Source of the DNA: an uncultured Anaerostipes sp.
Lineage (GTDB): Bacteria > Bacillota > Clostridia > Lachnospirales > Lachnospiraceae
DNA length: 10,747 nt
Direction: 5' to 3'
Assembly (NCBI GenBank): GCA_900756035.1
Contig: CAAEIR010000159.1
Coordinates: 1 to 10,747, forward strand
Numbering within the stretch: the first letter of the stretch is position 1; every line of letters starts with the position of its first letter. This document shows positions 1-6,589 of the stretch, piece by piece. A model generated the notes under the pieces. It was not told where the DNA came from. It made no database searches and saw only the letters and a list, made by a program, of their open reading frames with translations. The position numbers were made by a program, and so were the translations under genes.

Positions 1-2
1 AG

Positions 3-707
3 AAGGAGACGACGACTACAGAAAAACAATCAGAGCCGAACCCGTATCTGAGTGCAAAATATCAGTTAAAAACTCAGGGGAAGCATTATGAAAAAGTGCT
101 GACAGCAGGGGAATATATTGTGGGACTGGATCTGCCGGAGGGAATTTATCAGGTATCCATCCAAAGGGGAAAAAATTCTCTGAGCATTAAAAATCGAAAA
201 CAGAGCATTAGCCAGTATGATTTTTATAAAATAGATGCAAAAGAGGATGATAACTTCTATAAGACAGAAGAGGAAGTTCATTTGTATCAGGGGTCTTATG
301 TAAAGATTGATCAGGGCGGAACGATGAAGTTTGTGACGGATTGCGCACAGATGGATTTGATGAAACATCCGGCAAAAAATACATTGAAGAAAAAGATTCA
401 GATGACGGAAGGAAAAAAGACTGCAGGAAAAGATTTTTCGGCAGGTTCCTATGATGTGATTTGCATGGAAGGAAAAGGAAGTATTCGGACAAAATATACG
501 CCGGAGGGAAATTCCTATGAAGTATCTGATGCATATGAGATAGAAGCATCACCGGATCAGGAAAATATTTATGCATATCCCAAAAAGCACAGGCAGATTT
601 ATTTTAATAAGGGCATGAAAGTGGAAGTTCCCCAGGACATGAAAATTGTGCTGGTGCCAAGCACCAATACGATTCCGAAAGAAATGGAAGTATACCGATA
701 CTATTAG
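3..707 (+). CDS. Unrecognised repeat protein, 5' end outside the window
   Basis: I do not recognise this gene. The frame is open from the first complete codon at position 3, so the gene very likely starts upstream; the GTG at 96 is a possible but unsupported start with no clear ribosome binding site. The visible part is about 234 residues, lysine- and glutamate-rich, with no membrane segment. It holds two related units. The first begins 'TAGEYIVGLDLPEGIYQV' (about 103-156). The second, beginning near 415, reads 'TAGKDFSAGSYDV'. Each opens with alternating glycine and tyrosine, runs on for roughly 80-90 residues and ends in a basic, strand-like segment ('GSYVKIDQGGTMKFV', 'KGMKVEVPQDMKIVLVP'). 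Comparable Gly/Tyr/Asp repeats are known to me from surface-exposed lipoproteins and zinc-ribbon membrane proteins of Gram-positive bacteria. An N-terminal anchor upstream is therefore possible, but this is inference. It ends 115 bases before gatC, which has its own promoter, so a functional link is not implied. Confidence 0.75.
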   Translation, partial: KETTTTEKQSEPNPYLSAKYQLKTQGKHYEKVLTAGEYIVGLDLPEGIYQVSIQRGKNSLSIKNRKQSISQYDFYKIDAKEDDNFYKTEEEVHLYQGSYVKIDQGGTMKFVTDCAQMDLMKHPAKNTLKKKIQMTEGKKTAGKDFSAGSYDVICMEGKGSIRTKYTPEGNSYEVSDAYEIEASPDQENIYAYPKKHRQIYFNKGMKVEVPQDMKIVLVPSTNTIPKEMEVYRYY

Positions 708-710
708 TGT

Positions 711-750
711 GCGGGATATATGCCCGTTTGCCGGATATTTTGCTTTTTTT
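711..750 (+). terminator. Weak candidate intrinsic terminator
   Basis: Just after the first stop codon there is an imperfect hairpin: ATAT 718-721 and CCG 724-726 pair with CGG 732-734 and ATAT 735-738, with a two-base bulge and a five-base loop. A run of seven T follows at 744-750. The T run and position fit a terminator, but the stem is short and interrupted. Confidence 0.35.
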
Positions 751-761
751 GAAAGAGATAT

Positions 762-789
762 TTGAAAAAACGACGAATTATGGTAACAT
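762..789 (+). promoter_or_regulatory. Candidate promoter of gatCAB
   Basis: TTGAAA at 762-767 and TAACAT at 784-789 are separated by 16 bases. A TG dinucleotide one base upstream of the -10 hexamer (781-782) makes it an extended -10 site. It lies 33 bases before the gatC start codon and is the best sigma-A-like match between the upstream gene and gatC. Confidence 0.5.
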
Positions 790-822
790 AAATTTAATAA
801 ACAAATAACAGGAGGAAGAGCG

Positions 823-1116
823 ATGGCAAATCATATTGATGATGAAACAATCGAGTATGTCGGCATTCTTGCAAAGCTGGAATTATCCGGTGAGGAGAAG
901 GAACAGGCAAAAAAAGATATGGAGAGCATGCTGGATTATGTAGATAAATTAAATGAACTGGACACAGACAGCATTGAACCGATGTCACATGTATTTCCGG
1001 TAAATAATGTATTTCGCGAAGATATTGTGACAAATGAAGATGGTAGTGAAGATACTTTAAAAAATGCACCACAGGAGCAGGAAAGTTCCTTTGTTGTACC
1101 GAAGACGATTGTATAG
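823..1116 (+). CDS. gatC: Asp-tRNA(Asn)/Glu-tRNA(Gln) amidotransferase subunit C
   Basis: GatC is the small belt-like subunit that stabilises GatA against GatB in the cytoplasmic amidotransferase; it has no catalytic residues of its own. The 97-residue product has the family's usual length and pattern. An N-terminal helix 'VGILAKLELSGEE' is followed by a segment 'MLDYVDKLNELDTDSIEPM', then the extended tail 'VFREDIV' that wraps GatA. The ATG at 823 is preceded at good distance by AGGAGGA (810-816). It is the first gene of gatC-gatA-gatB, and its stop codon overlaps the ribosome binding site of gatA, which points to translational coupling. Identification rests on sequence pattern plus the two unmistakable partners downstream. 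Confidence 0.95.
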   Translation: MANHIDDETIEYVGILAKLELSGEEKEQAKKDMESMLDYVDKLNELDTDSIEPMSHVFPVNNVFREDIVTNEDGSEDTLKNAPQEQESSFVVPKTIV

Positions 1117-1120
1117 GAGG
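1115..1120 (+). promoter_or_regulatory. Ribosome binding site of gatA, overlapping the gatC stop
   Basis: AGGAGG at 1115-1120 uses the last two bases of the gatC TAG stop and lies six bases before ATG 1127. It fixes the gatA start at 1127 rather than at an in-frame ATG at 1064 inside gatC. Confidence 0.85.
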
Positions 1121-1126
1121 CAGAAG

Positions 1127-2599
1127 ATGAGTATTTTAGATTTAACTGCCGTAGAATTAGGCAAAAAAATAAAAGAAAAAGAGATTACCGTGAGAGAAGC
1201 AGTGGAGGTTGTGTTAGAACAGATTAAAATGCTGGATTCTCAGGTTCACGGATATGTTTCTTATGATGAAGAAAGTGCATTAAAGAGGGCAGATGAAGTA
1301 CAGAAAGGGATTGAGGACGGAATCTATACCGGACCATTGGCAGGAGTGCCGATGGCAGTGAAAGACAATATTTGTACAAAAGGGTATAAGACAACTTGCA
1401 GTTCAAAGATTCTTGAAAACTTTGTTCCGACTTATTCTGCTCAGGCAGTGGAAAATCTCATAAAAGAGGGAGTCGTATTTCTCGGAAAGACGAATATGGA
1501 TGAGTTTGCCATGGGAAGTACGACAGAGACTTCAGCGTATGGAGTCACAAAGAATCCATGGGATCTGGAGAAAGTGCCGGGAGGTTCCTCAGGAGGATCG
1601 GCAGCAGCTGTAGCGGCAAATGAATGCTTTATGGCGCTTGGTTCTGATACCGGTGGATCTATCCGTCAGCCGGCATCTTACTGTGGGATTACCGGAATGA
1701 AGCCAACTTATGGAACTGTTTCACGTTATGGATTGATTGCTTATGGATCTTCTTTGGATCAGATCGGGCCGATGGCAAAGGATGTAACAGACTGTGCAGC
1801 ATTGTTGGAAGTTATCGCTTCCCATGATGAGAAAGATTCCACATCTGTAAAACTGGATTCTTATGATTTTACATCAGCGCTTGTAGATGATGTAAAAGGA
1901 ATGAAAATCGGTATTCCAAAAGATTATTTCGGAGATGGACTGGATCAGGAAGTGAAGGATGCAGTCTTACATGCGGCAAAGGTTCTGGAAGAAAAGGGAG
2001 CCATTGTAGAAGAATTTGATCTTGGACTGGCAGAATATGCCATTCCTGCATATTATGTCATTGCTGCTGCGGAGGCAAGTTCCAATTTATCCCGATTTGA
2101 CGGAGTTAAATACGGATACCGCGCTGCGGATTACGAAGGTCTTCATAATATGTACAAAAAGACACGTTCAGAAGGATTTGGGGCTGAGGTAAAACGCAGA
2201 ATTATGCTGGGATCGTTTGTCTTAAGTTCCGGTTATTATGATGCATACTATTTAAAGGCACTGCGGACAAAAGCGCTGATTAAGAAAGAGTTTGATAAAG
2301 CCTTTGAGAAATATGATATGATTTTGGGGCCGGTTGCGCCGACAACTGCACCGAAATTAGGAGAAAGTTTAAGTGATCCGATTAAGATGTATTTAGGGGA
2401 TATCTATACAATCTCTGTTAACCTGGCAGGACTTCCGGGAATTTCCGTTCCATGCGGAAAAGATCACAACGGAATGCCGATCGGACTTCAGCTGATCGGG
2501 GATTGCTTCCAGGAGAAGAAGATTATTCAGGCAGCCTATGCTTTTGAACAGACAAGAACTTACGAGACTCCGGAGATTACCAGAGGAGGTGACAGATAG
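1127..2599 (+). CDS. gatA: Asp-tRNA(Asn)/Glu-tRNA(Gln) amidotransferase subunit A (amidase)
   Basis: GatA is the glutaminase of the complex. It releases ammonia from glutamine, which travels to GatB to amidate Asp-tRNA(Asn) or Glu-tRNA(Gln). The 490-residue product is an amidase-signature protein with the complete Ser-cisSer-Lys triad. Lys79 lies in 'PMAVKDNI', Ser154 in the glycine/serine-rich signature 'VPGGSSGGSAAAVA', and Ser178 in 'GSDTGGSIRQP'. These are the same residue numbers I recall for the Staphylococcus aureus enzyme. The 'GKTNMDEFAMGSTTE' motif (120-134) is also characteristic. The start at 1127 is chosen because of the AGGAGG at 1115-1120; longer in-frame starts would run back into gatC. 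The stop codon TAG shares its last base with the GTG start of gatB. Length and motifs are normal for the family. Confidence 0.97.
   Translation: MSILDLTAVELGKKIKEKEITVREAVEVVLEQIKMLDSQVHGYVSYDEESALKRADEVQKGIEDGIYTGPLAGVPMAVKDNICTKGYKTTCSSKILENFVPTYSAQAVENLIKEGVVFLGKTNMDEFAMGSTTETSAYGVTKNPWDLEKVPGGSSGGSAAAVAANECFMALGSDTGGSIRQPASYCGITGMKPTYGTVSRYGLIAYGSSLDQIGPMAKDVTDCAALLEVIASHDEKDSTSVKLDSYDFTSALVDDVKGMKIGIPKDYFGDGLDQEVKDAVLHAAKVLEEKGAIVEEFDLGLAEYAIPAYYVIAAAEASSNLSRFDGVKYGYRAADYEGLHNMYKKTRSEGFGAEVKRRIMLGSFVLSSGYYDAYYLKALRTKALIKKEFDKAFEKYDMILGPVAPTTAPKLGESLSDPIKMYLGDIYTISVNLAGLPGISVPCGKDHNGMPIGLQLIGDCFQEKKIIQAAYAFEQTRTYETPEITRGGDR
2584..2590 (+). promoter_or_regulatory. Ribosome binding site of gatB, inside gatA
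   Basis: AGGAGGT at 2584-2590 lies within the last codons of gatA and eight bases before GTG 2599. It supports the GTG start and a stop/start overlap (TAGTG) with gatA. Confidence 0.85.
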
Positions 2600-4038
2600 T
2601 GAGTAAACAGTATGAGACAGTCATTGGACTGGAAGTTCATGTAGAACTGGCAACAAAGACAAAGATTTTCTGTGGATGCAGCACTGCCTTCGGAGGTGCG
2701 CCTAACACTCATACCTGTCCGGTATGTACCGGAATGCCGGGATCTCTTCCGGTGTTGAACAAACAGGTTGTGGAATATGCCATGGCAGTAGGGTTGGCAG
2801 CTAATTGTGATATTACAAGAAACTGTAAGTTTGACCGAAAGAATTATTTCTATCCGGATAACCCGCAGAATTATCAGATTTCTCAGCTTTACCTTCCGAT
2901 TTGCAGAAACGGTAAGGTAGAGATTGATGTAAATGGAGAGAAAAAGGATATACGTATCCATGAGATTCATATGGAGGAGGATGCCGGAAAATTGGTTCAT
3001 GATCCATGGACCGGGGATTCTCTGGTAGATTTTAACCGTTCCGGAGTTCCTTTGATTGAGATTGTATCGGAACCGGATATGCGCTCTGCAGACGAAGTCA
3101 TCGCTTATCTTGAAAAACTGCGGCTGATGATTCAATACCTTGGTGCGTCTGACTGTAAGTTGCAGGAGGGATCCATGAGAGCGGACGTGAATCTGTCTGT
3201 GCGTGAAGCAGGAACAGAGGAATTCGGAACTCGTACAGAGATGAAAAACCTGAATTCTTTTAAAGCAATCAAGAGAGCTATCGAAGGTGAAATGGAACGT
3301 CAGATCGATCTGATTGAGGCAGGAGAACAGGTTGTTCAGGAAACACGCAGATGGGATGATACCAAAGGGGCGTCCTATGCGATGCGTTCTAAAGAAGATG
3401 CACAGGATTATCGTTATTTTCCGGACCCGGATCTGGTTCCGATTGTAATCAGTGAAGAGTGGATCAACAAGGTAAAAGCCGCACAGCCGGAATTTCGAGA
3501 TGAGAAAAAAGTCCGCTATCAGGAAGAGTATGATCTTCCGGAATATGATATCGACATTATCACTGGATCAAAACATCTGGCAGATCTGTTTGAAGCAACG
3601 ATTGCGCTGGGATCTGATCCGAAAGAAGTATCCAACTGGCTGATGGGAGAGACAATTCGTCTGGTCAATGAAGCTGAGATGGATATGGATGATGTATCTT
3701 TTGAGCCTCAACATCTGGCGAAGTTGATTGAGCTGATCAAAAACAGCGAGATTAACCGTAGTGTCGCAAAGGAAGTCTTTGAGCATATTTTCAAAGAAAA
3801 TGCAGACCCTGTGGCTTACGTAGAAGAGCATGGCTTAAAATCCATGAACGATGAGGGTGCATTGAGAGCAACGATTGAGGAGATTGTTAATAATAATCCG
3901 AAATCTGTAGAAGATTATAAAGCAGGAAAGAAAAAGGCAATAGGATTCCTTGTAGGTCAGACAATGAAGGCAACACAGGGAAAAGCAAATCCTGGAATTG
4001 TAAACAAAATTTTAAATGAAATTTTAGCGGATATGTAA
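2599..4038 (+). CDS. gatB: Asp-tRNA(Asn)/Glu-tRNA(Gln) amidotransferase subunit B
   Basis: GatB binds the misacylated tRNA, activates the side-chain carboxylate with ATP and amidates it with ammonia from GatA. The 479-residue product opens with 'YETVIGLEVHVEL' and carries the four zinc ligands Cys25, Cys27, Cys40 and Cys43 in 'CGC ... CPVC'. The kinase-like cradle is intact, with 'DRKNYFYPDNPQNYQISQ', 'IHMEEDAGKL', 'VDFNRSGVPLIEIVSEP' and 'RTEMKNLNSF'. The C-terminal third is the YqeY-like helical domain that contacts the tRNA, ending 'KANPGIVNKILNEIL'. The start is GTG at 2599, overlapping the gatA stop by one base and backed by AGGAGGT at 2584-2590. It is the last gene of the operon and is followed within about 10 bases by a GC-rich hairpin. 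Which tRNA is the physiological substrate cannot be told from this window. Confidence 0.97.
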   Translation: MSKQYETVIGLEVHVELATKTKIFCGCSTAFGGAPNTHTCPVCTGMPGSLPVLNKQVVEYAMAVGLAANCDITRNCKFDRKNYFYPDNPQNYQISQLYLPICRNGKVEIDVNGEKKDIRIHEIHMEEDAGKLVHDPWTGDSLVDFNRSGVPLIEIVSEPDMRSADEVIAYLEKLRLMIQYLGASDCKLQEGSMRADVNLSVREAGTEEFGTRTEMKNLNSFKAIKRAIEGEMERQIDLIEAGEQVVQETRRWDDTKGASYAMRSKEDAQDYRYFPDPDLVPIVISEEWINKVKAAQPEFRDEKKVRYQEEYDLPEYDIDIITGSKHLADLFEATIALGSDPKEVSNWLMGETIRLVNEAEMDMDDVSFEPQHLAKLIELIKNSEINRSVAKEVFEHIFKENADPVAYVEEHGLKSMNDEGALRATIEEIVNNNPKSVEDYKAGKKKAIGFLVGQTMKATQGKANPGIVNKILNEILADM

Positions 4039-4048
4039 CTAGAAGAGC

Positions 4049-4082
4049 GGGCGCCCATTGAGATAAAACGGGCGCCCATTTT
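4049..4082 (+). terminator. GC-rich hairpin after gatB
   Basis: GGGCGCCC at 4049-4056 pairs perfectly with GGGCGCCC at 4070-4077 across a 13-base loop, followed by ATTTTC. The T tract is short, so termination may be partial. No convincing promoter is seen between here and the HAD gene at 4119, so some transcripts may read through. The arms are part of a direct 12-base repeat, CGGGCGCCCATT, at 4048-4059 and 4069-4080. Confidence 0.7.
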
Positions 4083-4118
4083 CAAAAGAAGTCTTTTTGT
4101 AAGTGGGAGAAAGGTATT

Positions 4119-4916
4119 ATGAAACAGTATAAAGGAGTCGTTTTTTTTGATTATGATGGAACAACAGTCGATGAGGTGGACAGAATAAAGACCGCTACTG
4201 ACAAAACCATAGAATCCTTAAAAAAATTAAAGGAGAATGGCTATTTAACAATGTTATGCTCCGGAAGAACCAAGCGTTTCTTAGAAGCGGATATTGATAA
4301 ATTTCAGGGAGCAATTACCTGTAACGGAAGTTATACAGAGGTAGAAGGGGAGATCGTCCGTGACATTTATATTCCGGATGAATTGCTGTTTAGAGTCATT
4401 GACGAATATTTTCCGAGAGATACGATTATTCAGATGGATACCCAGGACGTTACATATTATCTCCATAATGATGCAGAATTTTTTGCATATTTCTGCCGTC
4501 TGTTTAATCTGCCGGATCGCTGGTATGCGCCATGGAAATTCCGAAAGACGGAAAATCATATTGCAAAATTAGTTATGAATTATAAGTCACCGGACGTTTT
4601 TGAAGATTTTAAGAAGGAATTTGTCAATGATTTTGAATGTGCAAAGCATGTGAGAGAGAATTTCTTCGATATCACGTTAAAAGGTGTAACCAAAGGAGAC
4701 GCAGTTACAGAACTCATTGAAAAGCTTGGAATTGATCCAAAGGACAGCTATGCCTTTGGGGATGCAGATAATGATGTGGAGATGATGAAGGCAGTAGGTA
4801 CGGGAATTGCTATGGGACGTCATAGCGATGCAGTGGGCGAAGTTGCCGCAATGGTGACTGGAACCGTGAAAGAAGAAGGCATTACTCAGGGATTGGAAAA
4901 GCTGGGGTTGATTTAA
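4119..4916 (+). CDS. HAD-superfamily phosphatase, Cof type (IIB), paralogue 1
   Basis: A 265-residue cytoplasmic haloacid-dehalogenase-type hydrolase, expected to remove phosphate from a small phosphorylated metabolite with Mg2+; the substrate cannot be read from the sequence. All four HAD motifs are present. Motif I is 'FFDYDGTTVD', with nucleophile Asp11 and acid/base Asp13. Motif II is Ser48 in 'MLCSGR', motif III Lys192 in 'GVTKGDA', and motif IV 'FGDADNDVEMM' (Asp215, Asp219). The large insertion between motifs II and III, about residues 80-185, fits the C2-type cap of the Cof/YbiV group. ATG 4119 follows GGGAG at 4105-4109. It is the first of three HAD genes; the next start lies one base after its stop, so translation is probably coupled. 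It is clearly paralogous to the following gene over its whole length, roughly half of residues being identical by eye. Confidence 0.9.
   Translation: MKQYKGVVFFDYDGTTVDEVDRIKTATDKTIESLKKLKENGYLTMLCSGRTKRFLEADIDKFQGAITCNGSYTEVEGEIVRDIYIPDELLFRVIDEYFPRDTIIQMDTQDVTYYLHNDAEFFAYFCRLFNLPDRWYAPWKFRKTENHIAKLVMNYKSPDVFEDFKKEFVNDFECAKHVRENFFDITLKGVTKGDAVTELIEKLGIDPKDSYAFGDADNDVEMMKAVGTGIAMGRHSDAVGEVAAMVTGTVKEEGITQGLEKLGLI
4887..4916 (+). repeat. 30-base identical 3' end, copy 1
   Basis: The last 30 bases of the first HAD gene, including its TAA stop, are identical to 5689-5718 at the end of the second HAD gene. The repeat contains a GGGG (4904-4907) ten bases before the next ATG, so it may also serve as the ribosome binding site of the downstream gene. 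Confidence 0.9.
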
Positions 4917-4917
4917 G

Positions 4918-5718
4918 ATGAAACAGTATCAGGGTGTTGTATTTTTTGATTATGATTTTACAACCATTGACGCGGAGGAGCAGATTTTAACTGCAACTCC
5001 AACAACGAAGAGGTCGTTGGAGAAACTGCAGAACAATGGTTATTTAACGATGCTCTGTTCCGGAAGAAGCAAACGTTTTTTGGAACAGGATCTGAATCTG
5101 TTTCAGGGAGCAATTACATGCAATGGAGCTTATGCCGAAGCTGACGGGCAGATTCTCCGGGATGAATGCCTGAAAGAACATCAGGTTCGGGAAATTTTAA
5201 AACGCTATTTGCCGGAGAGGGTATCCATTCAGATGGAAACCCAAAATGTTACATATAGTGCTTTCCAACACAAAGAAATCTATGAAAGATTTCGCGAATT
5301 TTTAGATTTTCCGGATCATTGGTTTGCAAGGTTCGGAAGGGAATGCTGGAAGGAGCATGTAACAAAGGTTGTGGTCTACTATGAGAATGAGAGGGTTTTT
5401 GAGGATTTTAAAAAACGATATTCCGATCAGTTTCATATTGTCAAACCTTTTGAGGGTGAGCCGCTTTTTGATGTGACTTTAAAAGGGATTACGAAGGGGG
5501 ATGCCATTGCCCAAACTCTTGATCACTATGAGATTGCGCGAAAGGATAGTTATGCATTCGGCGATTCCGACAATGATGTGGAGATGCTGGAAATGGTCGG
5601 AACCGGAGTTGTGATGGCAAAACATAGTGTCAAAGCCGGGCAGGCCGCTTCGATGGTGACCGGAACTGTAAAAGAAGAAGGAATTACACAGGGATTGGAA
5701 AAGCTGGGGTTGATTTAA
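4918..5718 (+). CDS. HAD-superfamily phosphatase, Cof type (IIB), paralogue 2 with altered motif I
   Basis: A 266-residue paralogue of the preceding HAD protein, starting one base after its stop codon. Shared blocks include 'NGYLTMLCSGR', 'FQGAITCNG', 'VFEDFKK', 'KDSYAFGD' and the identical C-terminal 'MVTGTVKEEGITQGLEKLGL'. Motif I reads 'DYDFTTID': both aspartates (Asp11, Asp13) are kept, but the usual glycine of DxDGT is Phe14. Motif II (Ser48), motif III (Lys193) and motif IV 'FGDSDNDVEML' (Asp216, Asp220) are intact. Catalysis is therefore plausible, though the bulky residue beside the nucleophile loop could change activity or substrate. The cap region, about residues 80-185, is the most diverged part, as expected if the two copies act on different phosphometabolites. 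No ribosome binding site stands out apart from the GGGG inside the end of the upstream gene, which suggests re-initiation or coupling. Confidence 0.88.
   Translation: MKQYQGVVFFDYDFTTIDAEEQILTATPTTKRSLEKLQNNGYLTMLCSGRSKRFLEQDLNLFQGAITCNGAYAEADGQILRDECLKEHQVREILKRYLPERVSIQMETQNVTYSAFQHKEIYERFREFLDFPDHWFARFGRECWKEHVTKVVVYYENERVFEDFKKRYSDQFHIVKPFEGEPLFDVTLKGITKGDAIAQTLDHYEIARKDSYAFGDSDNDVEMLEMVGTGVVMAKHSVKAGQAASMVTGTVKEEGITQGLEKLGLI
5689..5718 (+). repeat. 30-base identical 3' end, copy 2
   Basis: Identical to 4887-4916 and ending at the TAA of the second HAD gene. The third HAD gene starts at the very next base (TAAATG), so this copy too overlaps the region that must bind the ribosome for the following gene. 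Confidence 0.9.
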
Positions 5719-6429
5719 ATGAAATATCTTATTTTTGATGTGGATGATACGCTGTATGATTTGATGGAACCATTTCAAAAAGCCCATGAGGAGTTGTTTG
5801 CTCAAAGAACAGAGGCAGACTGCGGGGAATTGTTTCAAGCGTCCAGAATTTACAGTGATGAAGCTTTTTATATGGTGCGGGAAGGAAAACTTTCCAAAGA
5901 AGATGAGTTTGCCTATCGAGTAATAAAGTCCTATGAGAAGTTTGGAATAACTGTCAGCCGAGATGAAGCAAAACAGTTTGAAGAACGCTATCGTTATTAT
6001 CAAAATCATATTTGCGTACCAGAACAGATGCAGGAAATTTTGGAGTGGTTAAAAAGTCAAAACATCAGGATGGGAGTTCTGACCAACGGAACTGCCCAAA
6101 ATCAGGGAAAGAAACTTGAAAATTTAAATTTGTATCGCTGGTTTTCCAAAGAGGCAATGTTTATTTCTGATGTTATCGGAGCTGCGAAACCGGATCCCCG
6201 TGCATTTTATGCAGTTGAGGAGAGTATGGGACTGGAACCGAAGGATACGTGGTTTATTGGAGATACCTTTGAGGTCGATGTGGTGGGAGCAAAAAATGCG
6301 GGATGGCATGTGATCTGGATGAACCACCGGAGGCGACCGATGCCGGAAGGCGGAATAAAACCCGAGATCGAAGTTTCAAATATGGAAGAATTGAGAAAAG
6401 AAATCGAGCAGGTTATTTTAAAAAATTGA
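5719..6429 (+). CDS. HAD-superfamily hydrolase, subfamily IA, YjjG-like
   Basis: A 236-residue HAD-IA protein, probably a nucleotidase or small phosphometabolite phosphatase; the closest family by pattern is the YjjG/house-cleaning group, but the substrate is inferred only. Motif I is 'FDVDDTLYD', with nucleophile Asp7 and acid Asp9. Motif II is Thr122 in 'VLTNGT', motif III Lys157 in 'GAAKPDPRAF', and motif IV 'FIGDTFEVDVVGAKNAGW' (Asp182, Asp187). The helical C1 cap lies between motifs I and II, about residues 15-95, and is rich in glutamate, lysine and tyrosine. It belongs to a different HAD subclass from its two upstream neighbours, so this is not a third copy. The ATG follows the upstream stop with no gap, and the gene ends 22 bases before a strong terminator hairpin, so it closes the HAD operon. 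Confidence 0.9.
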   Translation: MKYLIFDVDDTLYDLMEPFQKAHEELFAQRTEADCGELFQASRIYSDEAFYMVREGKLSKEDEFAYRVIKSYEKFGITVSRDEAKQFEERYRYYQNHICVPEQMQEILEWLKSQNIRMGVLTNGTAQNQGKKLENLNLYRWFSKEAMFISDVIGAAKPDPRAFYAVEESMGLEPKDTWFIGDTFEVDVVGAKNAGWHVIWMNHRRRPMPEGGIKPEIEVSNMEELRKEIEQVILKN

Positions 6430-6448
6430 ATAGCGTAAAAGGATTTAG

Positions 6449-6490
6449 AATGTGAAAATGATCATGTATGATTATTTTCACATTTTTTTT
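6449..6490 (+). terminator. Strong intrinsic terminator of the HAD operon
   Basis: TGTGAAAATGATCA (6451-6464) pairs with TGATTATTTTCACA (6469-6482), a 14-base stem with one G-T wobble and a TGTA loop. Two more A-T pairs are possible at its foot. Eight T follow at 6483-6490. The T run ends only nine bases before the -35 box of the next operon. Confidence 0.93.
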
Positions 6491-6499
6491 GAAAAACTA

Positions 6500-6528
6500 T
6501 TGACAATGGAAGGAAAATGGAATATGAT
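6500..6528 (+). promoter_or_regulatory. Near-consensus promoter of the sorbitol-6-phosphate cassette
   Basis: TTGACA at 6500-6505, a 17-base spacer and TATGAT at 6523-6528: a perfect -35 box and a five-of-six -10 box. Transcription would start near 6535, leaving a leader of about 55 bases before the dehydrogenase. Such a strong core promoter would need a repressor to be controlled, which fits the SorC-type gene nearby. Confidence 0.85.
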
Positions 6529-6554
6529 AAGCTCATAAATGAACAAAATAACAA

Positions 6555-6571
6555 TATGTGTCAAATGTGCA
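6555..6571 (+). promoter_or_regulatory. Candidate SorC-regulator operator, copy 1
   Basis: TATGTGTCAAATGTGCA matches 13 of 17 bases of TATGTTTCGTTTGTGCA at 8182-8198. It lies 26 bases after the end of the -10 box (positions 6529-6554 between) and immediately before the ribosome binding site. Position and recurrence suggest a binding site for the regulator encoded downstream; that role is inference. Confidence 0.45.
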
Positions 6572-6589
6572 AAGGAAAGGAAATGAATT

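Noticed and set aside
2560..3135. Long open frame on the minus strand (191 codons) across the gatA/gatB junction
   Set aside because: It lies entirely over strongly conserved gatA/gatB coding sequence, has no ribosome binding site or family motif, and its product is low-complexity; it is a shadow of the plus-strand genes.
4049..4077. GGGCGCCC pair as a mobile-element or attachment-site repeat
   Set aside because: The copies are only 21 bases apart, sit right after a stop codon and form a hairpin with a short T tract, which is better explained as a terminator-like element.
4083..4118. Separate promoter for the HAD operon
   Set aside because: No -35/-10 pair with acceptable spacing was found between the post-gatB hairpin and ATG 4119; expression by read-through is as likely.
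5479..6009. Minus-strand open frame of 176 codons over the second and third HAD genes
   Set aside because: It runs antisense through two genes with intact HAD motifs, and has no recognisable domain or start signal.
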